Positions 15,317 through 22,295 of a stretch of 23,060 nucleotides of DNA are shown here, piece by piece; the first letter of the stretch is position 1, and every line of letters begins with the position of its first letter. The DNA lies in NCBI GenBank assembly GCA_945950065.1, contig CAMFGQ010000007.1, positions 1-23,060 on the forward strand, read 5' to 3'. Under the pieces are notes generated by a model that saw only the letters and a program-made list of their open reading frames with translations, ran no database searches and had not been told where the DNA came from. Source of the stretch: an uncultured Clostridia bacterium (GTDB lineage: Bacteria; Bacillota; Clostridia; Peptostreptococcales; Acidaminobacteraceae). A program made the translations under genes and the position numbers.

Positions 15317-15724
15317 TTACTCCTTTGTTGTGCATGCTTTGCACTTACCGTAGAGGAGACTATTGCTCCATTCAACGCTAAAACCATGGTGGTTTTTCAT
15401 GTGATTGGTTAACAAATCCACCTCTTTACAATGAAGGTGGACAAGTTTACCACAATAGGTGCATTTTAGGTGATAATGATCGGCGCAATCCTCAGGATTA
15501 TGGAGATAATGAAAGCGTTCTTCATCTCCTTGGGTTTGGAGTACATGAAGATAGCCCTCTTGAAGGAGATTAGCGACTTGACGGTAGATGGTAGCAAGTC
15601 CCATTTTCTCTCCCTCTTGTTTTAGGCCAGCATGAAGTTCCGCCACACTAAAGTCCTTGTCGGCATGGCGTTCTAGATAGTCTTCAATGGTAATACGATG
15701 CTTTGTACGATAAGATCGGTTCAT
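15317..15724 (-). CDS. zur: Fur-family metal regulator, probably Zur
   Basis: A 135-residue transcription regulator. The N-terminal winged helix contains KMGLATIYRQVANLLQEGYLH (40-60), followed by HYHLKCTYCGKLVHLHC with Cys88 and Cys91 and a second pair KCKAC (Cys128, Cys131), forming the structural zinc site. The sequence alone does not separate Zur from Fur or PerR. The assignment to zinc rests on its place as first gene of the znuACB operon: its stop is two bases before the znuA ATG, and the znuA ribosome site lies in its last codons. GGAGGAG precedes the ATG. It likely represses its own operon through the site at 15738-15752. Confidence 0.9.
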   Translation of the reverse strand: MNRSYRTKHRITIEDYLERHADKDFSVAELHAGLKQEGEKMGLATIYRQVANLLQEGYLHVLQTQGDEERFHYLHNPEDCADHYHLKCTYCGKLVHLHCKEVDLLTNHMKNHHGFSVEWSNSLLYGKCKACTTKE

Positions 15725-15737
15725 GTCTCCTCCAATA

Positions 15738-15752
15738 TGAGAATCGTTATCA
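15738..15752. promoter_or_regulatory. Fur-family 7-1-7 operator before zur
   Basis: TGAGAATCGTTATCA is an imperfect 7-1-7 inverted repeat, differing at two positions from the Fur-type consensus TGATAATnATTATCA and less like the Bacillus Zur form. It lies just downstream of the predicted -10, over the likely start point, 14 bases before the zur ATG: a good place for autorepression. Confidence 0.7.
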
Positions 15753-15780
15753 GTTTATCAAGGCTTTCACTTTTTGTCAA
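15752..15780 (-). promoter_or_regulatory. Promoter of the zur-znuACB operon
   Basis: On the minus strand TTGACA (15780-15775), a 17-base spacer and TAAACT (15757-15752). The -35 is perfect, the -10 matches four of six. The -35 box lies downstream of or within the last codons of the fucosidase gene (stop 15767-15769), and the operator abuts the -10. Confidence 0.65.
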
Positions 15781-16951
15781 GAGCATGACCAAAGGGCAAG
15801 AAAGAGATATCCTCTGTGCAATGAATCTTTAGCATAAGAGGTCCTTCTTCTGGCAAAGAAATTCCTAGATAAGGATCACCCTCAAGACTTTCTGTCTGTA
15901 CAAAGGGAATTTCTTCCTCACCAAGATAAACCTTCTCCACTTTTGAGAGAAGATTATATAGTCCTAGCCGTTTTCTTTCATCTAAAAGAAGCACATAGAG
16001 AATCTTCCCATCTTTAAAGAGCAACAAACCAGGATCATCATAGGGATAGTGAAGTTCTTCCTTCTTTAGAAGATCCAGAAGATGCTTGATGGGAGGTGCT
16101 AGTTTTTGTAGTCTATCCGTGGCTTCAAAAGGAATGGAAAAATCACCCTTAGGCCCAATGTTCAGCAGTACCCTGCCCCCTCGAAGCATGACCTTGCTTA
16201 TGGTCTGTAGCAAGTCTTCGAGACTCTCCCACTTGTCTCCCCGCCTATATCCCCAGGAAGTAGACAAAGTCATGGGTACTTCCCATACAGGAGGATGATA
16301 CTGACTAGGCAGCATGTTATCTCCCGTCACCAGATAGTCCCCGTAGTTTCTTCCGATTCTCCCCGAAATCTGACAGGAGGGTTGTAGCCTTTTGACAAGG
16401 CCATGGAGCTCCCTAATCTCTTCTTCTTTCATGTCCATAGGTGTATCAAACCATAGAAGCTCAATCTTTCCATAGTTCGTAAGAAGCTCCTCTACCTGAG
16501 GTAGACAGATGGATTTAAAGTAGTCCTCGAAGCCTTCAGGGCGAGGCTGGTAGGCAAAGTATCCACCATGATACCAATCCTGTGCCTGAGAATAATATAG
16601 CCCCAGTGGAAAATTCCTTTTCTCGCAGGCTATGCTCAGTTCCTTAATCAAATCTCTACCACAAGCAAGCCTAGCATTGTAGTCGCTTACCTTGGTATCA
16701 AAGAGAGAAAATCCTTCATGATGCTTGGCAGTCAAAACAAGATAAGAAAAACCAAGAGAAATGGCATCCTCTACCAATTGGTCTGCATCAAATGCAGAAG
16801 GACTAAACCTCTCAGTTAATCTTCTATAGTCTTCTTTCTTAATGGATAGTGTATGTTGAATCCACTCTGCATAAAATGTCGTTTCTTGGTCTTTCCAATA
16901 GCCTTCAAGCAGAGAATAAAGTCCATAATGAATAAATAAACCGTAGCGCAT
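15767..16951 (-). CDS. GH29 alpha-L-fucosidase-like glycosidase, cytoplasmic
   Basis: A 394-residue glycoside hydrolase of family 29. Support: RYGLFIHYGLYS at 2-13, LVLTAKHHEGFSLFDTKVSDYNA at 71-93, LLTNYGKIELLWFDTP with the likely nucleophile Asp169, TSWGYRRGDKW, and RVLLNIGPKGD near 265-275. Residues beyond about 310 would be the small C-terminal beta domain. There is no signal peptide, so it would act on sugars or small glycosides brought into the cell. No sugar transporter or fucose-pathway gene is near. GGAGG precedes the ATG. Specificity for fucose is a family guess; the active site reads WFDTP rather than the commoner WFDG. Confidence 0.82.
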   Translation of the reverse strand: MRYGLFIHYGLYSLLEGYWKDQETTFYAEWIQHTLSIKKEDYRRLTERFSPSAFDADQLVEDAISLGFSYLVLTAKHHEGFSLFDTKVSDYNARLACGRDLIKELSIACEKRNFPLGLYYSQAQDWYHGGYFAYQPRPEGFEDYFKSICLPQVEELLTNYGKIELLWFDTPMDMKEEEIRELHGLVKRLQPSCQISGRIGRNYGDYLVTGDNMLPSQYHPPVWEVPMTLSTSWGYRRGDKWESLEDLLQTISKVMLRGGRVLLNIGPKGDFSIPFEATDRLQKLAPPIKHLLDLLKKEELHYPYDDPGLLLFKDGKILYVLLLDERKRLGLYNLLSKVEKVYLGEEEIPFVQTESLEGDPYLGISLPEEGPLMLKIHCTEDISFLPFGHALDKK

Positions 16952-17012
16952 CTTTCCTCCTCATTCTAATCCCTCTTAGTGTACCCCAAGAAAAGGGAAA
17001 GGAGAACATGTC

Positions 17013-17042
17013 AAATAAAAGAAGAGGCCTACGAGAGGCCTC
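17013..17042 (-). terminator. Rho-independent terminator after nhaC
   Basis: GAGGCC (17024-17029) and GGCCTC (17037-17042) form a 6-bp GC-rich stem with a seven-base loop; on the minus strand it is followed by TTCTTTTATTT. It lies 20 bases past the antiporter stop and separates it from the fucosidase gene. Confidence 0.8.
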
Positions 17043-17061
17043 CTTAGAGATAGATTGGAAT

Positions 17062-18573
17062 TTATGCTTTTGGTTTGGCTACTTCTGCATGGCGACCCAT
17101 GATAAAGAAGTAAACCATAACACAGACTGCTGTTACGCCCAGTGCAGCGTATACATTGTTGGTGATACCTCCCACGAGGAAACCAATCAGTGCACATACT
17201 GCAACACTTAATGCGTATGGAATCTGGCTGGCAACGTGGTCAATGTGTCGACAATTGGCACCTGCCGAGGACAGAATCGTTGTGTCTGAAATCGGTGAAC
17301 AGTGGTCTCCGAAAACGGAACCAGAGAAGATAGCACCAAGCATCATAGGTAGTGTGTCCATGCCACCGATACTTCCAATGATTGGAACGATGATAGGAAT
17401 TAGGATACCAAAGGTTCCCCATGCAGTACCTGTTGAAAATGCCAGAGCTGCAGCTGTAACAAAGATAATGGCTGGTAGTAACCAAAGTGGGAAGCTGCTT
17501 GTTTGAATCAAGTGTCCAACATAGGAACCTGTATCCAAGAAACCTTCACGGCTGATTCCACCAATTGTCCAAGCTAGAGTCAGGATAACCATAGCTGGTA
17601 CCATGCTCTGAACACCTTCATTGATGCTGTTCATAAATTCGCTGAATTTAACGAGTTTACGAGGTATGTACATCACAAATGCAACAACAATTGCCAAAAT
17701 AGCTCCCAGTACTAGAGATTTCTCAACACTAGCATCACCAAAGGCATCTGCAATGCTGAGTCCTTCACCAGCAAAGTATCCACCTGTCCATAGCATGGAG
17801 AGGATGGTAACAACGATCAATACGACGATTGGAAGAACGAGATCAAGAACTGTTCCTTTATCAGAAACCTCTACCTCAAGATGTGAACCTTCTCCGTCTA
17901 AGCTAGATGTATCATGCTCTTCAAATCTTTTCATTGGACCAAAGTCAAGGTCTGTGATAGCAAAGAAGAAGACAGCTACAAGAGTAAAGATGGAATAGAG
18001 GTTAAAAGGGACAGATTGAAGGAACAGCGTCATGGCAGAAGCACCTTCTGGAGCAACATCGCCAATGGTTGATACAACGGAAGCACCCCAGCTCGATACA
18101 GGCATCATCATACAGATAGGAGCTGCTGTAGAGTCAATAAAGTAAGCAAGCTTCGCTCTGGAGACATTGTACTTGTCTGTTACAGGACGCATTACCGTTC
18201 CAACAGTTAGACAGTTAAAATAGTCATCAATAAAAATAAGTACACCTAAGACCGCTGTCGCTACTTGCGAGCCACGTTTTGATTTAACACGTTTTGCTGC
18301 CCATTCTCCATAGGCTAGGGATCCACCTGCCCGTGTAACCAGGACAACCAGTGCTCCAAGTAAACCTAGGAAAAGTAACATTCCGGCGTTGTCAGCCATT
18401 TTTGAGCTCATGAGTTCAAAAAGGGTTTCTAGAGCTAGAAGTGGATTCCAGCCAACAAAGATCATCGCACCGACAAAGATACCAATGACCAGTGAAGAGA
18501 TAACCTCTTTTGTGATCAGAGCCAAGGCAATGGCAATGATGGGTGGGAAAATAGAAAGTATTCCAAATTCCAT
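17062..18573 (-). CDS. nhaC: NhaC-family Na+/H+ antiporter
   Basis: A 503-residue polytopic membrane protein with about 11-12 hydrophobic segments. Features fit the NhaC family: LIFIDDYFNCLTVGTVMRPV near 116-135, KLAYFIDSTAAPICMMMPVSSWGA, a duplicated-looking half with AFSTGTAWGTFGILIPI, and GSVFGDHCSPISDTTILSSAGANC near the C-terminus. Members exchange sodium, sometimes organic acids, for protons; the exact substrate is open. Between the halves is a charged cytoplasmic loop (about residues 212-240). The ATG at 18573 has AAAGGTAGG upstream and is preferred over 18591, which has no ribosome site. It is transcribed alone. Confidence 0.88.
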   Translation of the reverse strand: MEFGILSIFPPIIAIALALITKEVISSLVIGIFVGAMIFVGWNPLLALETLFELMSSKMADNAGMLLFLGLLGALVVLVTRAGGSLAYGEWAAKRVKSKRGSQVATAVLGVLIFIDDYFNCLTVGTVMRPVTDKYNVSRAKLAYFIDSTAAPICMMMPVSSWGASVVSTIGDVAPEGASAMTLFLQSVPFNLYSIFTLVAVFFFAITDLDFGPMKRFEEHDTSSLDGEGSHLEVEVSDKGTVLDLVLPIVVLIVVTILSMLWTGGYFAGEGLSIADAFGDASVEKSLVLGAILAIVVAFVMYIPRKLVKFSEFMNSINEGVQSMVPAMVILTLAWTIGGISREGFLDTGSYVGHLIQTSSFPLWLLPAIIFVTAAALAFSTGTAWGTFGILIPIIVPIIGSIGGMDTLPMMLGAIFSGSVFGDHCSPISDTTILSSAGANCRHIDHVASQIPYALSVAVCALIGFLVGGITNNVYAALGVTAVCVMVYFFIMGRHAEVAKPKA

Positions 18574-18589
18574 AATATACCTACCTTTC

Positions 18590-18624
18590 ATACTGTTTTA
18601 AGTATACCTCAATCATAACAGTAT
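18590..18624. repeat. 8-bp inverted repeat flanking the nhaC start point
   Basis: ATACTGTT (18590-18597) and AACAGTAT (18617-18624) are perfect inverted copies separated by 19 bases. One arm overlaps the upstream edge of the -10 box of the nhaC promoter, the other lies in the leader ahead of the ribosome site. Such placement suits an operator, though no regulator is encoded beside it. Confidence 0.5.
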
Positions 18625-18640
18625 AAGGCTTGAGTGTCAA
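18612..18640 (-). promoter_or_regulatory. Promoter of nhaC
   Basis: On the minus strand TTGACA (18640-18635), exactly 17 bases, then TATGAT (18617-18612). This is the best sigma-A type promoter in the window. Transcription would start near 18605, about 32 bases before the ATG. Confidence 0.8.
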
Positions 18641-18863
18641 ACTTTCAACAAAGTTAGCAAATGCCCATAACATTGTATTTTCAATGGTTTTCCTAATCGA
18701 TTTCCCTTGTAAGTTTGAAAGAATTCTTTATGAATCTTTGTTAAAGATAAAGCAATTCCTCTTGGATAAACTTAACGATGATTTCTTTCTTTCACGGAGG
18801 TATTTCATCAAAACAGGAGAATGCTTGTGAAAAAATGGGTATCAGAACCCAAGGAGGTTTACA

Positions 18864-19913
18864 ATGAAACACATTTTATGGATCCTTCTTTTTCTCCTCC
18901 TGTTAAGCAGTTGCACTGTAGACCAGACAGTAGAAGAGAAAAGAGAAGAAGCTCCCTCATCTGTATATGAAGACAAGGAGCGTATCTATCTTGCAGGTGG
19001 TTGCTTCTGGGGAACAGAAGCTTATTTTAAAAAAATCCCCGGTATCCTTCATACCGAGGTAGGTTATATCAATGGTAACACTGAAGAAACAAGCTATTAC
19101 TCATTAAGCAAAACAGATCATGCTGAGGCAGTACAGGTCATCTACGACAAGAACGTGATCAGCTTAGCTGAGGTACTCCTTCACTATCATCGCACCATTG
19201 ATCCCATTTCTGTCAACCAACAAGGTAATGACAGGGGTCGCCAATACCGTACCGGTATCTACTATGAAAAAGATGAAGACCTCAGTGTCATAGAAAGAGT
19301 CAACGAACTCATACAAAAAGACTATACAGAGCCACTGGCTGTGGAGGTAGAAAAGATGAAAAACTATAGCAAAGCAGAAGAAGAGCATCAAGATTATTTA
19401 GAAAAGAACCCAGGTGGCTACTGTCACGTGGACCTCACTACTGCTGATGAACCCCTCTTCTCTACAGAAAATTATACAAAACCCAGTGACGAAGAGTTAC
19501 GTCAACTCTTAAGTCCCGAGTCCTACAATATCACACAAAATGATGGAACTGAACCACCCTTTAGCCACGAATACGACAAACTGGATGAGCCGGGCATCTA
19601 CGTGGACATCGTCACAGGTGAACCCCTCTTCCTGTCTACGGATAAATATGATGCAGGCTGTGGTTGGCCAAGCTTTACGAAACCCATTGTAGCCAAAGGG
19701 CTTCAATATAAGCAGGACGATAGCCATGGCATGAGTCGTACCGAAGTTCGAAGTAAGATTGGTGATAGCCATCTTGGCCATGTCTTCCCAGATGGGCCAG
19801 AAGATAAAGGAGGAATGCGCTACTGCATCAATGGTGCATCTTTGCGCTTTGTCCCCCTAGAAAAAATGGATGAAGAAGGCTACGGAGAACTAAAAGTCCT
19901 CTTAGAGCCTTAA
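18864..19913 (+). CDS. msrAB: Lipid-anchored methionine sulfoxide reductase MsrA-MsrB fusion
   Basis: Repairs both stereoisomers of oxidised methionine, here outside the membrane. The signal peptide ends in lipobox LSSC (Cys17). MsrA spans about 40-195 with catalytic GCFWG (Cys47) and a possible resolving Cys187 in GGYCHVD. MsrB spans about 210-345 with CGWPSF (Cys266), RTEVRSKIGDSHLGHVFPDGP and catalytic RYCINGASLRF (Cys321). The CxxC that binds zinc in many MsrB is absent (IVTGEP instead). AGGAGG precedes the ATG. Such enzymes need a thiol donor at the membrane; none is encoded nearby. The stop region overlaps convergent psd by 12 bases. Confidence 0.93.
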   Translation: MKHILWILLFLLLLSSCTVDQTVEEKREEAPSSVYEDKERIYLAGGCFWGTEAYFKKIPGILHTEVGYINGNTEETSYYSLSKTDHAEAVQVIYDKNVISLAEVLLHYHRTIDPISVNQQGNDRGRQYRTGIYYEKDEDLSVIERVNELIQKDYTEPLAVEVEKMKNYSKAEEEHQDYLEKNPGGYCHVDLTTADEPLFSTENYTKPSDEELRQLLSPESYNITQNDGTEPPFSHEYDKLDEPGIYVDIVTGEPLFLSTDKYDAGCGWPSFTKPIVAKGLQYKQDDSHGMSRTEVRSKIGDSHLGHVFPDGPEDKGGMRYCINGASLRFVPLEKMDEEGYGELKVLLEP

Positions 19914-20681
19914 CTGACCAAGTGTCATGCCAGCTTGAACACTACCCTCACCTACATGAAAGTAGGCACTGTCTTTCGGTAGGAAAAGAAGTACTGTAGA
20001 GCCAAAGGAAAAATAGCCGTATTCCTGCATTTTTTCGTAGCGGACATTTCCTTGCTCCTTGCGAACAATACTGTTCACATTTAGGGCACCCACGCTGACC
20101 ATGGTAAAATCAACTGTCCCCTCAAAATGACTAACGAGTCGATAGTTTTTCGTCAGCACATCTCTACCATAGCGTAGCCCCCATGCATTCACTGGATAAG
20201 AGAAGCTACCCAAAGTGTAGTTTCTCTTTTCTTGTGCCTGAAGGGGCATGTGGATGCGATGATAGTCCCTGGGACTGAGATAAAAGATCAAGAGATCTCC
20301 CCCAAGATAAGCTTGGTATTCTTTTTCTTCTTTAAAGAGATCAGAAAGCCTGTAGTCTTTTCCCTTCACAACAAAAACAGCCTCTTCACTAACCTTATGA
20401 AAGCTGAGCTTTGCATCTACGGGGCTAACAAGCACCTTTTCATCTTTCTCAAAAGGTCGCGCACCCTCTTTTAGCTCTCTCGTAAAGAAGGCAGAAAGGG
20501 AATTGTATTCTTTTTCTTGAAGTCGAGCTTCCTCCATGTTGATCTCAAAAAGACGGCGATAAAGAGGAACAAGAGGCTTACTCAAGGAACTTTTGCATCC
20601 TTTTTCAAGAAGCCTGGAGAAGAAACCCAACAGATTAAACTTGACAAACTCTTTCTTGCTTGGCACTATTAGTCTACACAT
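19902..20681 (-). CDS. psd: Phosphatidylserine decarboxylase proenzyme
   Basis: Makes phosphatidylethanolamine from phosphatidylserine at the membrane. The 259-residue proenzyme has SPVDAK with Asp89, DYHRIH at 139-144 and the self-cleavage motif FGST at 226-229, where Ser228 becomes the pyruvoyl group; this leaves a short alpha chain of about 32 residues, as in the family. The reading frame is open up to 20771, but the ATG at 20681 has AAAGGAT upstream and a sensible length; longer versions run into pssA. Divergent from pssA with 31 bases between start codons; it overlaps msrAB at the 3' end. Confidence 0.93.
   Translation of the reverse strand: MCRLIVPSKKEFVKFNLLGFFSRLLEKGCKSSLSKPLVPLYRRLFEINMEEARLQEKEYNSLSAFFTRELKEGARPFEKDEKVLVSPVDAKLSFHKVSEEAVFVVKGKDYRLSDLFKEEKEYQAYLGGDLLIFYLSPRDYHRIHMPLQAQEKRNYTLGSFSYPVNAWGLRYGRDVLTKNYRLVSHFEGTVDFTMVSVGALNVNSIVRKEQGNVRYEKMQEYGYFSFGSTVLLFLPKDSAYFHVGEGSVQAGMTLGQLRL
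20641..20669 (+). promoter_or_regulatory. Possible pssA promoter inside psd
   Basis: TTGACA (20641-20646), a 17-base spacer and CACTAT (20664-20669). The -35 is perfect but the -10 matches only three of six. It lies inside the first psd codons on the opposite strand, as any pssA promoter must because the gap is only 31 bases. Confidence 0.3.
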
Positions 20682-20712
20682 TTGTTTATCCTTTACACTT
20701 TTGGAGGGAATT

Positions 20713-21246
20713 ATGAGAGGCGTGGACAGCACGAAAAAACATCTTCCCAATTTGATTACCCTAGCAAACATGGCCTGTGGAGTGCTTTCTATCCTATTCT
20801 CTTTTTATGGGAGTGCGGCAAAGGCAATCTACATGATTTTGCTTGCTTCAATTTTGGATCGACTGGATGGTATGGCTGCACGAAAATTCAACACGGTATC
20901 AGAGATTGGCTTACAACTTGACTCTTTAGCAGATCTTATCAGTTTTGGTCTAGCACCTGCTATTTTGGTGTTTATCTTTAAATTTAGCCATCTCAAGGGT
21001 GCTCCCCTTGTCATCACTGGAGTCATCACCCTGTTCTATATCCTTAGTGCAGGCTATCGTCTTGCACGATACAACACCACTGGTATTGTAAGTGGTGCCT
21101 TCTCAGGTGTACCCTCTACAATCTGTGGCATCTTTATGGCTGCTACCATGATTATTGGTAGAGGCATACCACCACAAGTATACGCTTTTTTACTTGCCTT
21201 TTGTGGATACTTAATGATCAGTAAACTGAAGATCCAAAAACGCTAG
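20713..21246 (+). CDS. pssA: CDP-diacylglycerol-serine O-phosphatidyltransferase
   Basis: Joins serine to CDP-diacylglycerol to make phosphatidylserine, the substrate of the neighbouring Psd. The 177-residue membrane protein carries the full CDP-alcohol phosphotransferase motif: D52-G-x2-A-R57, x8, G66-x3-D70-x3-D74. LPNLITLANMACG before it is typical of PssA, and five to six hydrophobic segments follow. The frame is open from 20593, but the ATG at 20713 has GGAGGG upstream and gives the usual N-terminus. pssA and psd are adjacent in many bacteria, more often in one direction than divergent as here. Confidence 0.93.
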   Translation: MRGVDSTKKHLPNLITLANMACGVLSILFSFYGSAAKAIYMILLASILDRLDGMAARKFNTVSEIGLQLDSLADLISFGLAPAILVFIFKFSHLKGAPLVITGVITLFYILSAGYRLARYNTTGIVSGAFSGVPSTICGIFMAATMIIGRGIPPQVYAFLLAFCGYLMISKLKIQKR

Positions 21247-21269
21247 AGCCTTAGGGCTCTTCTTTTTTA
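21245..21269 (+). terminator. Rho-independent terminator after pssA
   Basis: AGAGCC (21245-21250), loop TTAG, GGCTCT (21255-21260), then TCTTTTTT. The stem begins at the pssA stop codon. Confidence 0.85.
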
Positions 21270-21366
21270 TTATCCTATTTTTCATAAGAAGTGCAAGCTT
21301 TTTAAGTGAAATGAAGGATAGAATGGGTACAACTACAGTACACGATAGAAAGACGAGGAGGAAAGC

Positions 21367-21852
21367 ATGTACAAAAACGATATTGAACTACTTAAACAAG
21401 GTATGCTCAACGAAGTTGAAGGAGCCGAGTTCTATAGACTGGCTGCTTCCAAAGCACCCAACGAGGAATCAAGAACCAGCTTGATGGAGCTTGCCGATGA
21501 AGAAATGCGCCACTTTGCCTATTTAAAATCTCTTGCTGAGAAACTTTCTTCAGGTGAAGAGTTCAATGAAATTGACATTGAAGAAAGTGACAGTCCAGGA
21601 ATCTTTGACTGGGGTAAGGTAACAGGTGTGGACCTCCAATTAGGAGTCTCCATCTACAGTGTGGCCATGCAAATGGAACTAAAAAGCATGAACTACTATT
21701 TGGAAGCAAAGGAAAAAGCAGAAAACGAAAGCACCAAAAAACTGTTACAGGTTCTTGCTGATTGGGAAAAAGTCCACTACGATGAGTTCCAAAAACTCTA
21801 CGATATTTATAAAAATCAGTGGTGGGATGATATGAGCTACGCTCCCTTCTAA
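21367..21852 (+). CDS. Ferritin-like diiron protein (rubrerythrin domain only)
   Basis: A 161-residue four-helix protein. Carboxylate and His ligands are spaced as in rubrerythrin-type diiron sites: NEVEGAEFY (Glu18/Glu21), EEMRH (Glu46, His49), a Glu near 104 in MELKSMNYY, and WEKVH (Glu134, His137). The C-terminal rubredoxin domain of true rubrerythrins, with its CxxC pairs, is absent. It probably handles peroxide or iron in an anaerobe; that is inference from the family. GAGGAGG precedes the ATG. It is a single gene between two terminators; a TAGAAT at 21321-21326 could be its -10, without a clear -35. Confidence 0.85.
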   Translation: MYKNDIELLKQGMLNEVEGAEFYRLAASKAPNEESRTSLMELADEEMRHFAYLKSLAEKLSSGEEFNEIDIEESDSPGIFDWGKVTGVDLQLGVSIYSVAMQMELKSMNYYLEAKEKAENESTKKLLQVLADWEKVHYDEFQKLYDIYKNQWWDDMSYAPF

Positions 21853-21866
21853 GTCTACAAAACTTA

Positions 21867-21903
21867 AAACAGGCACCTGCCCTAGAGCAAGTGCCTGTTT
21901 TTT
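21867..21903. terminator. Two-way rho-independent terminator
   Basis: AAACAGGCAC (21867-21876) and GTGCCTGTTT (21891-21900) form a perfect 10-bp stem with a 14-base loop. Six T follow on plus, and four T follow on minus, so it can serve both the ferritin-like gene and the convergent membrane-protein gene, whose stop is at 21915. Confidence 0.88.
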
Positions 21904-21914
21904 CATTTCAACAT

Positions 21915-22277
21915 TTAGCCTTTCATAGTGATGAAATAAAGAACAAGGAAAATCACGGTAAAGAGGAGAAAGACACCAGCAAGGACGCGATTTTTTACTT
22001 TCTTTGTCAGTCGATAGCTGATCTCTTTTCGCATGGCAGTAAAGGCCCAATAAAGCGCCAAAACACCATAACTAGGAGCAAGATTCGCACTGTCCATAAA
22101 GAAATTGAGAGCAAAGAGAATAAGCAGAAGAAGAGACATCAATCCCTGACCTAAGAGGAGCCCGTGTTGCATTCCCACAACTGCTTCCTCATGGTCAACC
22201 AATATTTCTTCTACATAGTTGTTCTCTTCAAAGCTGTTTTCTAGCTGATCTTGTTCAATGCTTTCTCGTTGTTCCAT
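21915..22277 (-). CDS. Small membrane protein of unknown function
   Basis: A 120-residue protein that I do not recognise with certainty. Residues 1-34 are strongly acidic (Glu and Asp rich), followed by three hydrophobic segments near 37-59, 66-82 and 98-117, with a basic stretch RKEISYRLTKKVKNR between the second and third. The layout recalls DUF6442-type clostridial membrane proteins, but this is only a resemblance. AAGGAAGGG precedes the ATG. It starts 18 bases after the DUF2207 gene on the same strand, so the two are probably one operon. Confidence 0.65.
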   Translation of the reverse strand: MEQRESIEQDQLENSFEENNYVEEILVDHEEAVVGMQHGLLLGQGLMSLLLLILFALNFFMDSANLAPSYGVLALYWAFTAMRKEISYRLTKKVKNRVLAGVFLLFTVIFLVLYFITMKG

Positions 22278-22295
22278 CTTTTCCCTTCCTTTTTC

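Noticed and set aside
17009..17014. TTGACA on the minus strand upstream of the fucosidase gene
   Set aside because: No acceptable -10 lies 16-18 bases away; the nearest TACACT is 25 bases off, so I did not call a promoter.
18630..18830. Open frame of 66 codons between nhaC and msrAB
   Set aside because: It starts within the nhaC promoter, lacks a ribosome site and has an unremarkable composition. I treat 18641-18863 as non-coding with no firm feature.
18837..18858. Small hairpin (TGGGT/ACCCA) just before the msrAB ribosome site, considered as a riboswitch
   Set aside because: Only five base pairs and no match to any riboswitch class I know.
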